Positions 22,997 through 36,492 are shown, counted from the first letter of the stretch. The stretch: 64,000 nucleotides of DNA from Pseudomonadota bacterium (GCA_021783995.1 JAJXTH010000001.1:62001-126000); one strand, 5' to 3'. The notes: generated from the sequence alone by a model not told the origin. Numbers and translations are program-made.

Positions 22997-25024
22997 ATGA
23001 ACGAAACAGCACTTTTCGGAAAGCTCACCCTTTCGGCCATACCCTACACCAATCCCATCATCATGGGAGCGGTCGGCGTATCCGCCCTTCTGACGCTGCT
23101 CATCGTCGGATGGATAACCCAGCATGGGCACTGGAGATACCTCTGGAAAGAATGGTTCACCAGCGTTGACCACAAGCGCATCGGCGTGATGTACATGATC
23201 CTCGCCGGCGTCATGCTGCTGCGCGGCTTCGCGGACGCGATCATGATGCGTGTACACCAGGCTTTCGCCGAAGGTGCGGGCCACGGCTTCCTGCCTGCCG
23301 AGCATTACAACCAGATCTTCAGCGCGCACGGCACGATAATGATCATCTTCGTGGCCATGCCCTTCTTCATCGGGCTGATGAACTACGTCGTGCCGCTGCA
23401 GATCGGCGCAAGAGACGTTGCCTATCCCTTCCTGAACTCCGTGAGCTTCTGGATGACTGCCGCAAGCGCCGCGCTCATCATGGTGTCTTTGGCAGTCGGC
23501 GACTTTTCACAGGCCGGCTGGACAGGCTACCCGCCGCTTTCCGAGACACAGTTCAGCCCGACTTCCGGTGTGGATTACTGGATATGGAGCCTGCAACTGG
23601 GAGGCATAGGGACATTGATGACCGGAATCAACTTCTTCGTCACGATACTCCGCATGCGCGCTCCCGGCATGAACTTCATGAAGATGCCCGTGTTCACCTG
23701 GACCATCCTGGTGACAACCGTTCTCATCATGATGTCCTTCCCCGTGCTGACGATCACCCTCTTGCTGCTGACGCTGGACCGTTACATGGACATGCACTTC
23801 TTCACGAGCAACCTCGGCGGAAACCAGATGATGTTCGCGAACCTGTTCTGGATCTGGGGACACCCAGAAGTCTACATCGTTCTTCTGCCTGCATTCGGAA
23901 TGTACTCTGAAGTCGTGTCGACCTTCTCCAGGAAGAAGCTCTTCGGCTACAACTCGATGGTCTATGCGAGCGTCGCGATTGCAGTCCTTTCCTTCATCGT
24001 CTGGCTGCACCACTTCTTCACGATGGGCGCAGGTGCAGACGTGAACGCGTTCTTCGGCATAGCGACCGGCATCATCGCGATCCCCACCGGCGTGAAGATC
24101 TTCAACTGGCTTTTCACCATGTACAGAGGCAGAATCGAATTCACGACCCCGATGCTCTGGACGCTCGGTTTCATCGCGACATTCGCCATCGGCGGCATGA
24201 CCGGAGTGCTGCTCTCCGTTCCCGGTGCCGACTTCGTGCTGCACAACAGCGAATTCCTGGTCGCCCATTTCCACAACACGCTGATCGGCGGCGTGCTTTT
24301 CGGTTACTTCGCAGGATATTCCTACTGGTTCCCGAAGATGTTCGGCTTCAGGCTCGATGAAAAATGGGGAAAACGCGCTTTCTGGTCCTGGATCATCGGC
24401 TTCTACCTCGCATTCATGCCGCTCTATGCGCTTGGATTCATGGGCATGCCGCGCCGCCTCGTTCATTACGACAACCCGACCTGGCAGCCCTTCCTCATGG
24501 TGGCCCTGGTCGGCGCTTTCGTCATCGGCTACGGCGTGGTCTGCCAGATTGTCCAGCTCGTCGTGAGCATCAGAAACCGCGAAGCGCTGCGCGACACGAC
24601 AGGCGACATCTGGAACAGCCATTCCCTAGAGTGGTCTGTGACCTCCCCACCTCCCTTCTATAACTTCGCGAAGATCCCCCATGTGGAAGCACTGGATCAG
24701 TTCGCACACATGAAGGAGAACGGAATCAATCACCGTTCGGAAGCTCCTTTCGAACCCATACACATGCCCAGAAACTCTGGCGTAGGCGTGGTGATGGGAG
24801 CGATCACCTTCGTGTTCGGTTTTGCGATGATCTGGCATATCTGGTGGGTAGTCATCGCAAGCTCGCTTGCCATGCTGGCAACAGTCGTCTACCGCGCCAA
24901 TGACGAAGATGTCGACTACATGCTCTCCGCAGAAGAAGTGGCGCGCATCGAGAAGCAAGGTGCGCAGGCCACGGTATCGGCGCATTCCGGGCTCTCGCAC
25001 CACGACATGATTACTCAAGGATAA
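22997..25024 (+). CDS. cyoB: Cytochrome bo3 quinol oxidase subunit I
   Basis: Heme-copper oxidase motifs [41 protein letters not shown]. Confidence 0.96.
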   Translation: MNETALFGKLTLSAIPYTNPIIMGAVGVSALLTLLIVGWITQHGHWRYLWKEWFTSVDHKRIGVMYMILAGVMLLRGFADAIMMRVHQAFAEGAGHGFLPAEHYNQIFSAHGTIMIIFVAMPFFIGLMNYVVPLQIGARDVAYPFLNSVSFWMTAASAALIMVSLAVGDFSQAGWTGYPPLSETQFSPTSGVDYWIWSLQLGGIGTLMTGINFFVTILRMRAPGMNFMKMPVFTWTILVTTVLIMMSFPVLTITLLLLTLDRYMDMHFFTSNLGGNQMMFANLFWIWGHPEVYIVLLPAFGMYSEVVSTFSRKKLFGYNSMVYASVAIAVLSFIVWLHHFFTMGAGADVNAFFGIATGIIAIPTGVKIFNWLFTMYRGRIEFTTPMLWTLGFIATFAIGGMTGVLLSVPGADFVLHNSEFLVAHFHNTLIGGVLFGYFAGYSYWFPKMFGFRLDEKWGKRAFWSWIIGFYLAFMPLYALGFMGMPRRLVHYDNPTWQPFLMVALVGAFVIGYGVVCQIVQLVVSIRNREALRDTTGDIWNSHSLEWSVTSPPPFYNFAKIPHVEALDQFAHMKENGINHRSEAPFEPIHMPRNSGVGVVMGAITFVFGFAMIWHIWWVVIASSLAMLATVVYRANDEDVDYMLSAEEVARIEKQGAQATVSAHSGLSHHDMITQG

Positions 25025-25028
25025 TGAA

Positions 25029-25643
25029 ATGAGCGCTACCGCTTTGAATTCGGCAACACACGACCACGGTCACGACCATAGCCATGATGCAAAGGAGAAT
25101 GCAGTATTCGGCTTCTGGATCTACCTGATGACCGACTGCATCCTCTTCGCATCCCTTTTTGCAACCTATGCGGTGATGCGCCACAACTATGCGGACGGCC
25201 CCACAGGCAAGGAACTCTTTGATCTCAAGTACGTGTTCATCGAGACCATGTTCCTGCTGTTCTCCAGTTTCTCGAACGGCTTCGCGATGATTTCGATGCA
25301 CAGGAAGGACCGCTTCGGCACGCTGAAATGGCTGGCTCTGACCGCAGTGCTTGGCCTGGGCTTCGTCGGCATGGAAGTGAACGAGTTCACACATCTGGTG
25401 GTGGAAGGAAACGGGCCCGACAGGAGCGGCTTCCTCTCCTCGTTCTTTACCCTGGTCGCCACGCACGGCGCCCACGTGAGCGTCGGCCTGATCTGGATGG
25501 CCGTGATGATGGGACAGCTCTACTTCAGGGGCATCACCCCCGCGATCACTTCACGCCTGATGAGGCTAAGCCTGTTCTGGCATTTTCTGGACATCGTATG
25601 GATCATGGTGTTCACTGTCGTCTATCTGATGGGAGTTCTTTAA
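25029..25643 (+). CDS. cyoC: Cytochrome bo3 quinol oxidase subunit III
   Basis: COX3-like; His-rich N-terminus; [24 protein letters not shown]; gene order. Confidence 0.94.
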   Translation: MSATALNSATHDHGHDHSHDAKENAVFGFWIYLMTDCILFASLFATYAVMRHNYADGPTGKELFDLKYVFIETMFLLFSSFSNGFAMISMHRKDRFGTLKWLALTAVLGLGFVGMEVNEFTHLVVEGNGPDRSGFLSSFFTLVATHGAHVSVGLIWMAVMMGQLYFRGITPAITSRLMRLSLFWHFLDIVWIMVFTVVYLMGVL

Positions 25644-25644
25644 C

Positions 25645-25971
25645 ATGCAAGGCCATACCGAACACGCAAATGTCACATCAAGCAGCAACACCACGGGGTT
25701 CGTGATATCGCTGATGCTCACGCTCATTTCCTTCGGCATGGTGGCGAGCGGGCAGTTTTCGACCCCGCTGACGCTGTCAGTCATCGTCACGATGGCCGTG
25801 CTGCAGGTGATCGCCCAGATGCATTTCTTCCTTCATCTTGACACCTCTTCGGGTCAGCGCTGGAACCTGATGTCTCTGATCTATACACTGACCATCATCG
25901 TATTCCTGGTTGTGGGCACCCTCTGGATCATGTACAACACTGGCATACGCATGATGCCGATGATGCATTGA
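25645..25971 (+). CDS. cyoD: Cytochrome bo3 quinol oxidase subunit IV
   Basis: Small 3-TM protein, QVIAQMHFFLHLD; gene order. Confidence 0.92.
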   Translation: MQGHTEHANVTSSSNTTGFVISLMLTLISFGMVASGQFSTPLTLSVIVTMAVLQVIAQMHFFLHLDTSSGQRWNLMSLIYTLTIIVFLVVGTLWIMYNTGIRMMPMMH

Positions 25972-25973
25972 GC

Positions 25974-26876
25974 ATGAACACCTTCAAGGACTACCTCAAC
26001 CTCACCAAGCCCGGGATCATCTTCGGCAACCTGATCTCTGCGGCTGGCGGCCTGTTCCTGGGCAGCCGCGGGCACTTCGACTTGCTGACCTTTTCCGGCA
26101 CGCTGACAGGTGTCGCGCTTGCGATAGGCGGCGGCTGCGCGCTCAACAACTTCATCGACCAGGACATAGACGCACTGATGAAGCGAACGCAAAACCGCCC
26201 TCTGGTGCAGAAAAGGATACCCGGATCGCATGCGCTCCTGCTGGGGGCTCTGCTCTCCATTCTGGGTCTCGCGGTACTTGCCACTTACGCCAACATGCTG
26301 ACTGCCTGGGTCACCTTCGCAGGCCTTCTGGTCTATGTCGTGTTCTACAGCATGTGGCTAAAGAGGAGCGCTCACGGCACCTGGATGGGCAGCCTGTCCG
26401 GCGCAGTCCCGCCACTTGCCGGCTACTGCGCGAGCAGCGGGCACCTGGACACGGCGGGATGGATACTTTTTGCGATCTATGCGCTCTGGCAGTTTCCCCA
26501 TGCCTATGCGATCGCCATACTGCACCTGCAGGACTACGCGCGCGCATCGATACCGGTATATCCGGTGGTCCACGGCGTTGCCCGCGTGAAACGCGACATG
26601 CCCTACTATGTCGCTGTCTTCACGCTGTGCGCGCTGCTGCTTTCCTTCACCCACAACACGGGTCTAGGCTATCTCGCCGTGATGCTCTCCCTAGGCTTCG
26701 CCTGGATGCGCTCCACTTGGCGCGACCGGAAATGCGAAGACGACAGACGCTGGGCCAAGAAGTCCTTCGGGTATTCCATCGTCATGGTGATGGCGATGAG
26801 CCTGATGATGTCCGTCGATTTCATTCCCCAATCCGATCCCGGATCTGCACCCGTCTTCTCACTCGCATCCCGCTGA
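25974..26876 (+). CDS. cyoE: Protoheme IX farnesyltransferase
   Basis: UbiA family: NFIDQDIDALMKRTQNRPLV; MNTFKDYLNLTKPGIIFGNLISA. Confidence 0.95.
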   Translation: MNTFKDYLNLTKPGIIFGNLISAAGGLFLGSRGHFDLLTFSGTLTGVALAIGGGCALNNFIDQDIDALMKRTQNRPLVQKRIPGSHALLLGALLSILGLAVLATYANMLTAWVTFAGLLVYVVFYSMWLKRSAHGTWMGSLSGAVPPLAGYCASSGHLDTAGWILFAIYALWQFPHAYAIAILHLQDYARASIPVYPVVHGVARVKRDMPYYVAVFTLCALLLSFTHNTGLGYLAVMLSLGFAWMRSTWRDRKCEDDRRWAKKSFGYSIVMVMAMSLMMSVDFIPQSDPGSAPVFSLASR

Positions 26877-26884
26877 TCCCTCCG

Positions 26885-26909
26885 TGCGCGCTTGTCTGAC
26901 AAGCGCGCA
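26885..26909 (+). terminator. Perfect 11-bp stem-loop after cyoE (no clear T-tract)
   Basis: TGCGCGCTTGT-CTG-ACAAGCGCGCA. Confidence 0.5.
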
Positions 26910-26970
26910 TGCTTGGGAAAGCGCATCAAATCGCGTATATTGACGGGTCGTATCAATCTACCTGACCATC

Positions 26971-29793
26971 ATGAACAGCATCAAGATACGCGGTGCGCGC
27001 ACCCACAATCTCAAGAACATAGAACTGGACATCCCCAGCCACAAGCTGGTGGTGATCACCGGTCTCTCAGGCTCGGGGAAATCCTCTCTCGCGTTTGACA
27101 CGCTTTATGCAGAGGGCCAGCGCCGCTATGTGGAATCGCTCTCCGCTTATGCCCGCCAGTTCCTGCAACTGATGGAGAAACCGGACGTGGATCTGATCGA
27201 GGGATTGTCGCCCGCGATCGCGATCGAACAGAAGGCGACCTCGCACAATCCGCGCTCCACGGTCGGCACGGTCACCGAGATACACGATTATCTGCGGCTT
27301 CTATACGCGCGCGCGGGCGACCCGTACTGCCCCGAGCACGATCTCGTGCTTCAGGCGCAGAGCGTGGGCCAGATGGTAGACCATGTGCTTGCACTGAACG
27401 AAGGCACGCGCATCATGATCCTGTCTCCCCTCGTGGTGAACCGCAAGGGAGAACAGCTGGAGATGTTCGACGAACTGCGCGCCCAGGGCTTCACCAGACT
27501 GCGCATAGACGGTACGGTCCATGAAATAGATGCGCTGCCGACTCTACATAAGAACAGGAAGCATACTGTCGAGATCGTCGTGGACAGATTAAGGGTAAAT
27601 CTTGATTCGAAGCAACGCCTCGCGGAATCATTCGAGACCGCGCTGCGCCATGCGGATGGTCGCGCGCTGGCGGTGGAAATGGATACAGGAAAGGAGCACC
27701 TCTTCTCCGCCAAATTTTCCTGCCCCATCTGCAACTATTCGCTTCCCGAGCTCGAACCTAGGCTGTTCTCCTTCAACAATCCGATGGGCGCCTGTCCCAA
27801 ATGCGACGGACTGGGCTCGATCAGCTTCTTCGATGCAAGGCGCATCGTAGCGCTTCCCCAGCTTTCCCTGAGCTCTGGAGCGATCAAGGGATGGGACAGG
27901 CGGAACCAGTTCTACTATCAGCTGCTGTCAGGGCTTGCAAGGCACTATGACTTCGACCTTGAGCAACCTTTCGAGACCCTGCCCGAGAAGATCCAGCAGA
28001 TCGTCCTGTATGGCAGCGGGAAGGAGGAGATCGAGTTCCAGTACATGAACGAGCGCGGCAAACCTGTGCTGCGCAGGCACGCATTCGAAGGGATAGTCAA
28101 CAATCTTGAGCGGCGTTACAGGGAGACCGATTCACCCACCATCAGGGAAGAGCTTGCGAAATACCTGAACAGCTGCGTCTGCCCGGAATGCAAAGGTGCC
28201 AGGCTGCGTCTGGAAGCGCGCCATGTTAGATTCGTCGAACGGACCCTTTTCGAGATAAGCGAAATGCCGCTGCACGATGCGCTGCAGTTCTTCAAGTCAT
28301 TGAAGCTGCATGGGCAGAAGCAGGCAATCGCTGACAAGATCGTGCACGAGATTTCTGGCAGGCTGGGTTTCCTGAACAACGTCGGACTGAATTACCTCAC
28401 GCTATCGCGTTCCGCAGAAACGCTCTCAGGCGGCGAAGCGCAGCGCATCCGCCTGGCATCCCAGATAGGATCCGGATTGACAGGCGTGATGTATGTGCTG
28501 GACGAGCCCTCCATAGGCCTGCATCAGCGCGACAACGACAGGCTGCTCGCCACGCTGTTCAGGCTGCGAGACATGGGAAACAGCGTGATCGTCGTGGAAC
28601 ACGACGAGGACGCGATCAGGCACGCCGACTTCGTCGTCGACATGGGACCTGGCGCGGGTGAGCATGGCGGAATGATCGTGGCGCAGGGCACGCCCGACGA
28701 AATATGCCGCAATGAAAGTTCGCTCACCGGAGACTACCTGACGGGTCGCCGCATAATACCGATGCCGGCCAGACGCAACGCCCCGGATCCTGGACGCATG
28801 CTGCAGATCAATGGCGCCTGCGGCAACAATCTCAAGGATGTCGAGCTCAACCTGCCGGTCGGTCTCCTGACTTGCGTCACGGGCGTCTCGGGTTCCGGGA
28901 AATCCACGCTGATCAACGACACGCTCTACCCCGTCGTGGCTCAGCACCTGTACGGCAGCAATGTCGAGCCTTCGCCTCATGCATCGGCAAAGGGCCTCGA
29001 GTTCTTCGACAAGGTGATCAACGTGGATCAGTCTCCCATAGGCCGCACGCCGCGCTCCAACCCCGCAACCTACACTGGCCTCTTCACGCCGATAAGAGAG
29101 CTGTTCTCTGGCGTCCCCGCGGCGCGCGAACGCGGCTATGAACCCGGGCGATTCTCCTTCAACGTGAAGGGAGGGCGCTGCGAGGCCTGCCAGGGTGATG
29201 GCGTGATCAAGGTGGAGATGCACTTCATGCCCGACGTGTATGTGCCCTGTGACGTATGCCATGGCCAGCGCTACAACCGCGAAACGCTGGAGATACAGTA
29301 CAAGGGAAAGAACATCCATCAGGTGCTGCAGATGACGGTCGAGGCAGCGCATGAGTTCTTCAGCGCGGTTCCCGTTGTCAAACGCAAGCTGCAGACGCTG
29401 CTGGACGTGGGGCTGGGCTACATCACGCTCGGGCAATCCGCCACGACACTATCGGGCGGCGAGGCGCAACGCGTAAAGCTGTCCCTTGAACTCTCAAAGC
29501 GCGACACGGGTCGCACGCTTTACATTCTCGACGAACCGACCACCGGATTGCATTTCCACGACATCGCGCTATTGCTAGGCGTGATCCACAAACTGCGCGA
29601 TCAGGGGAACACGCTGGTGGTGATAGAACACAACCTCGACGTGATCAAGACCGCTGACTGGGTGATAGACCTTGGCCCCGAAGGCGGAAGCGGGGGCGGC
29701 AGAATTGTCGCAGAGGGCTCGCCTCAGGACATAGCAAGAAACAAAAGAAGCATCACCGGAACCTATCTGAAGCAGGCGCTCAAACGCACGTGA
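26971..29793 (+). CDS. uvrA: Excinuclease ABC subunit A
   Basis: Two ABC ATPase modules ([43 protein letters not shown]), zinc CPIC...[12 protein letters not shown] twice. Confidence 0.98.
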   Translation: MNSIKIRGARTHNLKNIELDIPSHKLVVITGLSGSGKSSLAFDTLYAEGQRRYVESLSAYARQFLQLMEKPDVDLIEGLSPAIAIEQKATSHNPRSTVGTVTEIHDYLRLLYARAGDPYCPEHDLVLQAQSVGQMVDHVLALNEGTRIMILSPLVVNRKGEQLEMFDELRAQGFTRLRIDGTVHEIDALPTLHKNRKHTVEIVVDRLRVNLDSKQRLAESFETALRHADGRALAVEMDTGKEHLFSAKFSCPICNYSLPELEPRLFSFNNPMGACPKCDGLGSISFFDARRIVALPQLSLSSGAIKGWDRRNQFYYQLLSGLARHYDFDLEQPFETLPEKIQQIVLYGSGKEEIEFQYMNERGKPVLRRHAFEGIVNNLERRYRETDSPTIREELAKYLNSCVCPECKGARLRLEARHVRFVERTLFEISEMPLHDALQFFKSLKLHGQKQAIADKIVHEISGRLGFLNNVGLNYLTLSRSAETLSGGEAQRIRLASQIGSGLTGVMYVLDEPSIGLHQRDNDRLLATLFRLRDMGNSVIVVEHDEDAIRHADFVVDMGPGAGEHGGMIVAQGTPDEICRNESSLTGDYLTGRRIIPMPARRNAPDPGRMLQINGACGNNLKDVELNLPVGLLTCVTGVSGSGKSTLINDTLYPVVAQHLYGSNVEPSPHASAKGLEFFDKVINVDQSPIGRTPRSNPATYTGLFTPIRELFSGVPAARERGYEPGRFSFNVKGGRCEACQGDGVIKVEMHFMPDVYVPCDVCHGQRYNRETLEIQYKGKNIHQVLQMTVEAAHEFFSAVPVVKRKLQTLLDVGLGYITLGQSATTLSGGEAQRVKLSLELSKRDTGRTLYILDEPTTGLHFHDIALLLGVIHKLRDQGNTLVVIEHNLDVIKTADWVIDLGPEGGSGGGRIVAEGSPQDIARNKRSITGTYLKQALKRT

Positions 29794-30200
29794 AGATAAC
29801 GCGCGACATCGAGATACCCGACGGCGAGATCGAGCTTAACGCGATACGCGCACAGGGTGCGGGCGGCCAGAACGTCAACAAGGTCTCAACCGCGATACAC
29901 CTGCGCTTCGACATCAACGCGTCCTCGCTTCCCGAAGCATGCAAGGAAAGACTGAAACACCAGAAGGACAGCCGTATCACGTCGGAAGGTGTGATCGTGA
30001 TCAAGGCACAGCGTCACCGCAGTCAGGAGAAGAACCGCGTGGATGCGCTGGCGCGGCTGCAGTCACTCCTGGCAAGCGCGGCTCTTGTTCAGAAGAAGCG
30101 TCTGCCTACCAGACCCACAAAAAGCGCAAAACTGAAACGACTAGAACTCAAGACAAGACGCGGCGAGATCAAGACCATGCGCGGCAAGGTCAGCCAATAG
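29790..30200 (+). CDS. arfB: Alternative ribosome-rescue factor / peptidyl-tRNA hydrolase ArfB
   Basis: [22 protein letters not shown] (GGQ motif), basic C-tail; GTG start overlaps uvrA stop. Confidence 0.93.
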   Translation: MKITRDIEIPDGEIELNAIRAQGAGGQNVNKVSTAIHLRFDINASSLPEACKERLKHQKDSRITSEGVIVIKAQRHRSQEKNRVDALARLQSLLASAALVQKKRLPTRPTKSAKLKRLELKTRRGEIKTMRGKVSQ

Positions 30201-30203
30201 CCA

Positions 30204-31181
30204 CTAGATCCTCATACCCTTCTCGTCGAACATCCCCTCGAACAACGCAGAGCTCAGATAACGCTCACCGGAGTCCGGAAGAATCACGACTATCGTTTTG
30301 CCTAGATGCTCCGGACGCCTTGCCATGCGCACTGCAACAGCCACGGCAGCGCCGCAGGAGATTCCGGAGAGTATGCCTTCTTCCTGCGCCAGGCGACGGG
30401 CATAAAGCATGGATTCCTCGTTGGAAACCTGCTCGATCTCGTCCACCAATGACATGTCCAGCGTGTCCGGCACGAATCCTGCGCCTATCCCCTGTATTTT
30501 GTGTGGGCCCGGCTTGATCGGCTGTCCTGCACGATGCTGGGTCAGTACAGGGCTGGCAGACGGTTCGACCGCAACCGAGATGATCGCTTTTCCTTTGGTC
30601 TTCTTGATGAAGCGCGAAACGCCTGTCAGCGTGCCGCCAGTTCCGACGCCAGAGACAAAGATGTCAACTGCACCATCGGTATCGTTCCAGATTTCAGGTC
30701 CGGTCGTCTGCTCGTGTATTGCTGGATTAGCGGGATTCTTGAATTGCTGCAACAGGAGATACTTGTCCGGGGCGGAAGCCGCAATCTCTTCCGCCTTTTC
30801 AATCGCACCGTTCATCCCCCTGGCACCATCGGTCAGAACGAGATTGGCGCCAAACGCGGCAAGCAGTTTTCTCCTCTCCATGCTCATGGTGTCCGGCATC
30901 GTGAGGGTCAGCGGTATGCCGCGTGCGGCAGATACGAATGCAAGTGCAATTCCCGTATTTCCGCTTGTGGGTTCCACGAGATGCTTGCCTGGCATCAAAA
31001 GACCGCGCCTGACTGCGTCGTCCACCATCGCAGCACCAATGCGGCACTTCACGGAATAGGCCGGGTTTCTGCCCTCAATTTTCGCGAGTATCGTTGCATT
31101 CGCGGCATCGGATACGCGATTCAAACGGACAAGCGGCGTGCGACCAATGGAAAGAGAGTTGTCTTCAAACCAGTTCGACAT
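30204..31181 (-). CDS. cysK: Cysteine synthase A
   Basis: [47 protein letters not shown]. Lysine lies in the [10 protein letters not shown] context. Confidence 0.93.
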   Translation of the reverse strand: MSNWFEDNSLSIGRTPLVRLNRVSDAANATILAKIEGRNPAYSVKCRIGAAMVDDAVRRGLLMPGKHLVEPTSGNTGIALAFVSAARGIPLTLTMPDTMSMERRKLLAAFGANLVLTDGARGMNGAIEKAEEIAASAPDKYLLLQQFKNPANPAIHEQTTGPEIWNDTDGAVDIFVSGVGTGGTLTGVSRFIKKTKGKAIISVAVEPSASPVLTQHRAGQPIKPGPHKIQGIGAGFVPDTLDMSLVDEIEQVSNEESMLYARRLAQEEGILSGISCGAAVAVAVRMARRPEHLGKTIVVILPDSGERYLSSALFEGMFDEKGMRI

Positions 31182-31248
31182 GGTGACTCCTGCGTTGACA
31201 ACGGTGACGCCCGCACTGTGCAGCGGGACTTTCATTTTAGAATGATAA

Positions 31249-31272
31249 CAAAAAAGCCGGAATAATCCGGCT
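31249..31272 (-). terminator. Rho-independent terminator after rplQ
   Basis: Minus strand AGCCGGA-TTAT-TCCGGCT-TTTTTG. Confidence 0.9.
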
Positions 31273-31299
31273 CTTCGTTATCTTCAAAACTTCGATCGC

Positions 31300-31686
31300 T
31301 TATTCTGCATCTACGAATTCGGCTTCTTCCGGACGATCCATCAGCTCGACCAAAGCCATGGGCGCATTGTCTCCCTGACGGAAACCGAACTTAAGGACGC
31401 GCAGATAACCGCCATTTCGAGCAGCATAGCGAGGACCGAGCTCATTAAAAAGCTTGGTTACCATCTCTCTGTCGCGCAGACGAGCAAATGCCAGGCGGCG
31501 ATTTGCAAGCGTAGGAGTCTTACCCAGCGTCAGGATAGGCTCCGCAACGCGGCGCAGTTCCTTTGCCTTGGGAAGTGTCGTCTTGATGACTTCATGGCGC
31601 AACAGCGAGACAGTCATGTTGCGGAACATCGCCAGACGATGGCTGCTGGTGCGGTTGAGCTTTCTTAAACCTAAACGGTGACGCAT
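31300..31686 (-). CDS. rplQ: 50S ribosomal protein L17
   Basis: [24 protein letters not shown]. Confidence 0.98.
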   Translation of the reverse strand: MRHRLGLRKLNRTSSHRLAMFRNMTVSLLRHEVIKTTLPKAKELRRVAEPILTLGKTPTLANRRLAFARLRDREMVTKLFNELGPRYAARNGGYLRVLKFGFRQGDNAPMALVELMDRPEEAEFVDAE

Positions 31687-31729
31687 AATTTGCCTCTCTT
31701 AAACTTCAGTTATTTCACTAGCTGCAGAC

Positions 31730-32698
31730 TCAGTTAGCTGCGACTGGCCAGTTTTCCAGTTTCATGCCCAGCGACAAATTGTGCTCGGCAAGAACCTGCT
31801 TGATTTCATTCAAAGACTTGCGCCCGAGATTCGGTGTGCGCAACAGATCGTTTTCCGTGTACTGGATCAAATCACCGATGTAATGGATGCTCTGCGCCTT
31901 CAGACAGTTCGATGAACGTGGTGTCAATTCCAGGTCGTCAACCGGACGGAGCAGGATAGGATCCACCTGGGGAACATGTTCTTTCTCGACAACAGGCTCA
32001 GTGCCTTCCAGGGCAGCAAACACGGAGAACTGATCGACGAGTATGCGTGCGGCATTCCTGATGGCCTGCTCCGGATCGATCGCGCCGTTCGTCTCTATCG
32101 TCATGATCAGCTTGTCCAGATCAGTGCGCTGCTCAACGCGCGCACTTTCGACAGCGTAACTTACGCGGCTTACGGGGCTGAAAGAGGCATCGAGCGCGAT
32201 GTGCCCGACTGCTCTCGTCTCGTTCGGCAACTGGCGCGAGATCGCGGAAATGTATCCACGCCCCTGCTCGATCTTAATCTGCATGTCCAGCTTGCCACCC
32301 GCGGTGAGATGCGCTATCACATGATCGGGATTGACGATCTCGACATCCGCATTGGGGCTGATGTCCGCTGCTGTCACAACGCCGTAACCTTCCTTTTTCA
32401 GGTTCAGAACGACTTCCTGCTTGGCATGCATGCGCAGAACAACGCCCTTCAGGTTGAGAAGGATATCGACCACATCTTCCTGGACGCCATCAATAGTCGC
32501 ATATTCATGCAAGACACCAGACATCTTGACTTCGGTCGGTGCCGCTCCCGCCATGGACGAAAGGAGAATGCGACGCAGTGCATTTCCCAGCGTATGGCCG
32601 AAACCGCGTTCGAACGGCTCCATTACTACCTTGGCCTGGGTGTCGGACACCTTCTGAACTTCGATGATGCGGGGCTTCAAAAAATCATTGCTATACAT
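31730..32698 (-). CDS. rpoA: RNA polymerase alpha subunit
   Basis: [28 protein letters not shown]; alpha-[20 protein letters not shown]. Confidence 0.99.
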   Translation of the reverse strand: MYSNDFLKPRIIEVQKVSDTQAKVVMEPFERGFGHTLGNALRRILLSSMAGAAPTEVKMSGVLHEYATIDGVQEDVVDILLNLKGVVLRMHAKQEVVLNLKKEGYGVVTAADISPNADVEIVNPDHVIAHLTAGGKLDMQIKIEQGRGYISAISRQLPNETRAVGHIALDASFSPVSRVSYAVESARVEQRTDLDKLIMTIETNGAIDPEQAIRNAARILVDQFSVFAALEGTEPVVEKEHVPQVDPILLRPVDDLELTPRSSNCLKAQSIHYIGDLIQYTENDLLRTPNLGRKSLNEIKQVLAEHNLSLGMKLENWPVAAN

Positions 32699-32715
32699 AG
32701 GCTACTCCGCGTGGA

Positions 32716-33345
32716 TTACTTGGAATACAATTCGACCACGAGATGCTCATCAATGGTTGCAGGCAGTTCTGCGCGCTGCGGACGAGCCTTGAATACGCCC
32801 TTGAAGGCCTTCGTGTCCATTTCTATCCACTCAGGGAAGCCGCGGGATTCCGCAGCCGCGATCGCGGACTTGATGCGCAACTGCGCCTTGGATTTCTCGG
32901 CCACCTCGACCACGTCGCCGGGGCGAACCTGGTATGAGGGAATGTTGACGCGCTTGCCATTCACCAGAAGACCATTATGACGTACCACCTGGCGAGCTTC
33001 TGCACGCGACGCACCGAAACCCATGCGGTAGGACACGTTGTCCAGCCGCGACTCCAGAAGCTGCAGCAGATTTTCACCCGTGATGCCGCGAGCAGTTTCA
33101 GCGCGCTTGTATGTGAGGCGGAACTGGCGCTCGAGAACGCCGTATATGCGGCGAACCTTCTGCTTTTCGCGCAGCTGACCGCCGTACTCAGACAGACGTG
33201 TATTGCGGCGCTGGCCATGCTGACCAGGAGGGTATGCACGGCGCTCGACTGCGCACTTGTCGGTAAAGCACTTCTCGCCCTTCAGGAAAAGTTTTTCGCC
33301 CTCACGACGGCATTTACGGCATTTTGCATCGATGTTTCTAGCCAA
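32716..33345 (-). CDS. rpsD: 30S ribosomal protein S4
   Basis: [32 protein letters not shown]. Confidence 0.99.
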   Translation of the reverse strand: MARNIDAKCRKCRREGEKLFLKGEKCFTDKCAVERRAYPPGQHGQRRNTRLSEYGGQLREKQKVRRIYGVLERQFRLTYKRAETARGITGENLLQLLESRLDNVSYRMGFGASRAEARQVVRHNGLLVNGKRVNIPSYQVRPGDVVEVAEKSKAQLRIKSAIAAAESRGFPEWIEMDTKAFKGVFKARPQRAELPATIDEHLVVELYSK

Positions 33346-33363
33346 GATCTACTCCCAAATAAA

Positions 33364-33753
33364 TTAGATACGACGCTTTTTCGGCGGACGGCAACCGTTA
33401 TGCGGAACCGGCGTAATATCGGAAATGCTTGTGATCTTGAAGCCAGCTGCGTTCAGTGCGCGCACCGTGGATTCGCGGCCTGGACCAGGGCCCTTGATGC
33501 GAACTTCAAGATTCTTGACACCGCACTCGGCAGCAGTCTTACCTACTACTTCTGCGGCAACCTGTGCTGCAAAGGGCGTGCTCTTGCGAGACCCCTTGAA
33601 GCCGTTCGCACCGCTCGTGGACCAGGCCAGCGCATTGCCCTGACGGTCCGTGATCGTCACGATCGTATTGTTGAATGATGCGTGAATGTGCGCTATTCCC
33701 TCAGCCACATTCTTTTTAACTTTCTTGCGCACTTTAGCGCTTGGCTTTGCCAT
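33364..33753 (-). CDS. rpsK: 30S ribosomal protein S11
   Basis: [44 protein letters not shown]. Confidence 0.99.
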   Translation of the reverse strand: MAKPSAKVRKKVKKNVAEGIAHIHASFNNTIVTITDRQGNALAWSTSGANGFKGSRKSTPFAAQVAAEVVGKTAAECGVKNLEVRIKGPGPGRESTVRALNAAGFKITSISDITPVPHNGCRPPKKRRI

Positions 33754-33775
33754 GATCCAATCCTCTCGCTTTCAA

Positions 33776-34141
33776 TTACTTCTTGGCGCCGGCAATCGCC
33801 TTGCGCGGCCCCTTGCGTGTACGCGCATTCGTGCGCGTGCGCTGTCCGCGGCATGGCAGTCCGCGGCGATGACGCAATCCGCGGTAGCAGCCCAGATCCA
33901 TCAGGCGCTTGATGTTCATCGTCGTTTCGCGACGGAGGTCGCCTTCAACGGTAAACCTGGACACCTCTTCGCGCAATTTCTCTACCTCGGCGTCTGTCAG
34001 ATCCTTGATCTTGACGCTGGGAGTGATTCCTGCAGCAGCGCAAATTTTCTGCGAGCGAACTCGCCCTATGCCGTATATTGCCGTCAGCGCAATCACAGCG
34101 TGTTGATGGTTTGGGATATTAACCCCTGCAATACGTGCCAT
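33776..34141 (-). CDS. rpsM: 30S ribosomal protein S13
   Basis: [30 protein letters not shown]. Confidence 0.99.
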   Translation of the reverse strand: MARIAGVNIPNHQHAVIALTAIYGIGRVRSQKICAAAGITPSVKIKDLTDAEVEKLREEVSRFTVEGDLRRETTMNIKRLMDLGCYRGLRHRRGLPCRGQRTRTNARTRKGPRKAIAGAKK

Positions 34142-34198
34142 GCAGCTACCCTATCTCTAAAAACGTAAATTATATCATCAAAAGCCAGCGACTAACAA

Positions 34199-34312
34199 TC
34201 AGCCCTGGCGCTGCTTGTGGCGTGGCTCAGTGCAAATCACACGCACGACACGCTTACGAATGACGATCTTGCAATTACGACAGATCTTCTTAACTGATGC
34301 TTGAACTCTCAT
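34199..34312 (-). CDS. rpmJ: 50S ribosomal protein L36
   Basis: Read from sequence: [37 protein letters not shown] (37 aa); too short for the ORF track. Confidence 0.97.
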   Translation of the reverse strand: MRVQASVKKICRNCKIVIRKRVVRVICTEPRHKQRQG

Positions 34313-34328
34313 TTGCCTCTCCTATCAA

Positions 34329-34547
34329 CTATTTTGCACGGAACACGATGCGCGCCCTGCTCAAATCATAAGGTGTCAATTCAACCGTCACCTTGTCTCC
34401 AGGCAATATACGTATGTAGTGCATGCGCATCTTGCCTGAAATATGTCCCAATACCACATGACCATTTTCGAGTTTGATCCGGAAAGTCGCATTCGGCAGC
34501 GACTCCTCGATCTCGCCCTGCATCTGTATAACATCTTCCTTTGCCAT
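34329..34547 (-). CDS. infA: Translation initiation factor IF-1
   Basis: [41 protein letters not shown]. Confidence 0.99.
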   Translation of the reverse strand: MAKEDVIQMQGEIEESLPNATFRIKLENGHVVLGHISGKMRMHYIRILPGDKVTVELTPYDLSRARIVFRAK

Positions 34548-35863
34548 TAGCGTGACAACCCACCTTTAAAATTGGCCTTCTTGAGCAGGCTGTCATACTG
34601 ATGCGTCATCAGGTAGGACTGCACTTGCGCCATGAAGTCCATGGTCACCACCACCAGTATCAGCAAAGAAGTCCCGCCAAAATAAAAAGGCACGTTGAAC
34701 TTTACTACCAAAAATTCGGGCAGCAGACAGACCAGCGTTATGTAGATCGCACCGACCAGCGTCAATCGCAGCATGATCTTCTCGATATACTTTGCAGTCT
34801 GCTCTCCCGGCCTGATTCCAGGCAAAAATGCACCGCTTTTCTTCAGATTGTCCGCAGTCTCCTTTGGACTGAAAACAAGTGCCGTATAGAAGAAGCAGAA
34901 AAACAGTATCGCTCCTGCGTAAGCCATCACGTAGACAGGCTGCCCCGGTGAAAGCATCTGGCTCAAATCTTTGAGCCAACTCATTCCTGGTGTGCTGCCA
35001 AACCATCCTGCGACGGTCGCAGGAAACAGTATCATGCTTGAAGCAAATATCGGCGGTATCACACCCGACATGTTTAGCTTCAACGGAAGATGCGAGCTCT
35101 GCCCTCCGTAAACCTTGTTACCCACCTGGCGCTTCGCATAATTCACCAGTATCTTGCGCTGTCCACGCTCCACGAAAACAACGAGAGCGATCACCGCAAC
35201 AGCGCCTATAAAAAGGAAAAGCACCAGCGGTATCGAAAATGCGCCCGTCCTGACAAGCTCCAGTGTGCTCCCTATCGCATGTGGCAAGCCCGCCGCAATG
35301 CCCGCGAAAATGATCAACGATATGCCGTTTCCAAGTCCGCGTTCGGTGATCTGTTCGCCCAACCACATCAGGAACATCGTGCCAGTAACCAGCGTGATCA
35401 TCGTCGTGACCTGGAACATCCCGCCCGGATGCAAAACAAGTCCGGGCTGAGCCTGCAGTGCAACGGAAATACCGAAGGACTGGAACACAGCCAGCATTAG
35501 CGTTCCGTATCTCGTGTACTGCGTTATCTTGCGCCGCCCAGACTCGCCTTCTTTCTTCAATTGCTCCAACTGCGGCACGGCGATCGCACCGAGCTGCATG
35601 ATGATGGATGCCGAAATATACGGCATGATACCAAGCGCAAAGATCGTGAACCGCGACAGAGCTCCGCCAGAAAACATGTTAAACATGCCGAGGATGCCGT
35701 TCTTCTGAGACTTGAAGAGATCGGCAAGCACCTGAGGATCAATCCCGGGAACCGGTATATGCGCACCTATCCTGAAAACGATCATCGCACCAAGCAGAAA
35801 CCACAGGCGCTTACTCAGATCGCCGTATTTAGCCTTGGGTGCATCTTTGACAGCTTTGTTCAC
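34547..35863 (-). CDS. secY: Protein translocase subunit SecY
   Basis: 10-TM protein; [42 protein letters not shown]. Confidence 0.99.
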   Translation of the reverse strand: MNKAVKDAPKAKYGDLSKRLWFLLGAMIVFRIGAHIPVPGIDPQVLADLFKSQKNGILGMFNMFSGGALSRFTIFALGIMPYISASIIMQLGAIAVPQLEQLKKEGESGRRKITQYTRYGTLMLAVFQSFGISVALQAQPGLVLHPGGMFQVTTMITLVTGTMFLMWLGEQITERGLGNGISLIIFAGIAAGLPHAIGSTLELVRTGAFSIPLVLFLFIGAVAVIALVVFVERGQRKILVNYAKRQVGNKVYGGQSSHLPLKLNMSGVIPPIFASSMILFPATVAGWFGSTPGMSWLKDLSQMLSPGQPVYVMAYAGAILFFCFFYTALVFSPKETADNLKKSGAFLPGIRPGEQTAKYIEKIMLRLTLVGAIYITLVCLLPEFLVVKFNVPFYFGGTSLLILVVVTMDFMAQVQSYLMTHQYDSLLKKANFKGGLSR

Positions 35864-35866
35864 ACT

Positions 35867-36301
35867 TTACTCCGAAACGCTGCCGCCTGCTGCTTCAATG
35901 GCAGCGCGCGCACCCTTGGTGATGAGCAACCCCTGCAGCTTGACTGTACGGCCGATTTCACCACACAGGAAAACCTTGGCTGAAAGGGCACCTGCGCGCA
36001 CGACACCAGCCTGCTTCAGCGCCAAAAGATCTATCGTATCCACAGGCATTTTCTGCAGATCTGACAGGCGGACTTCGACGGTGTCATTGCAAGTCAATGA
36101 AATGAAGCCGCGCTTCGGCAAACGACGCTGCAATGGCATCTGACCGCCTTCGAAGCCGACCTTGTGAAAACCGCCCGAGCGGGATTTCTGCCCCTTATGT
36201 CCACGACCACCAGTCTTGCCCAGCCCCGAACCTATACCGCGGCCAACACGACGTTTCGAATGCTTGGCACCTGGCGCTGATTTGATAGAATTGAGTTCCA
36301 T
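35867..36301 (-). CDS. rplO: 50S ribosomal protein L15
   Basis: [43 protein letters not shown]. Confidence 0.99.
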   Translation of the reverse strand: MELNSIKSAPGAKHSKRRVGRGIGSGLGKTGGRGHKGQKSRSGGFHKVGFEGGQMPLQRRLPKRGFISLTCNDTVEVRLSDLQKMPVDTIDLLALKQAGVVRAGALSAKVFLCGEIGRTVKLQGLLITKGARAAIEAAGGSVSE

Positions 36302-36303
36302 TG

Positions 36304-36489
36304 TTAAGCCTCACACTTGACCAGATAATACACCTTGTTGATCATGCCGCGAACACAGGGAGTATCCTCCAGCTCGACGGTATGATTTATATGACGCAGC
36401 CCGAGGCCACGCAGTGTTTCGCGATGTGACTGCTTCGTGCCGATCTTGCTTCTGATCTGAGTCACCTTGATTGTCTTGGCTTGTGTCAT
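36304..36489 (-). CDS. rpmD: 50S ribosomal protein L30
   Basis: [38 protein letters not shown]. Confidence 0.98.
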   Translation of the reverse strand: MTQAKTIKVTQIRSKIGTKQSHRETLRGLGLRHINHTVELEDTPCVRGMINKVYYLVKCEA

Positions 36490-36492
36490 TTC

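Noticed and set aside
23507-24622. 371 aa minus-strand ORF opposite cyoB
   Set aside because: Low-complexity His/Glu/Asp-rich antisense translation of a membrane protein gene.
25029-25100. His-rich N-terminus of CyoC ([10 protein letters not shown])
   Set aside because: His-rich CyoC N-termini occur in known bo3 oxidases; not unusual.
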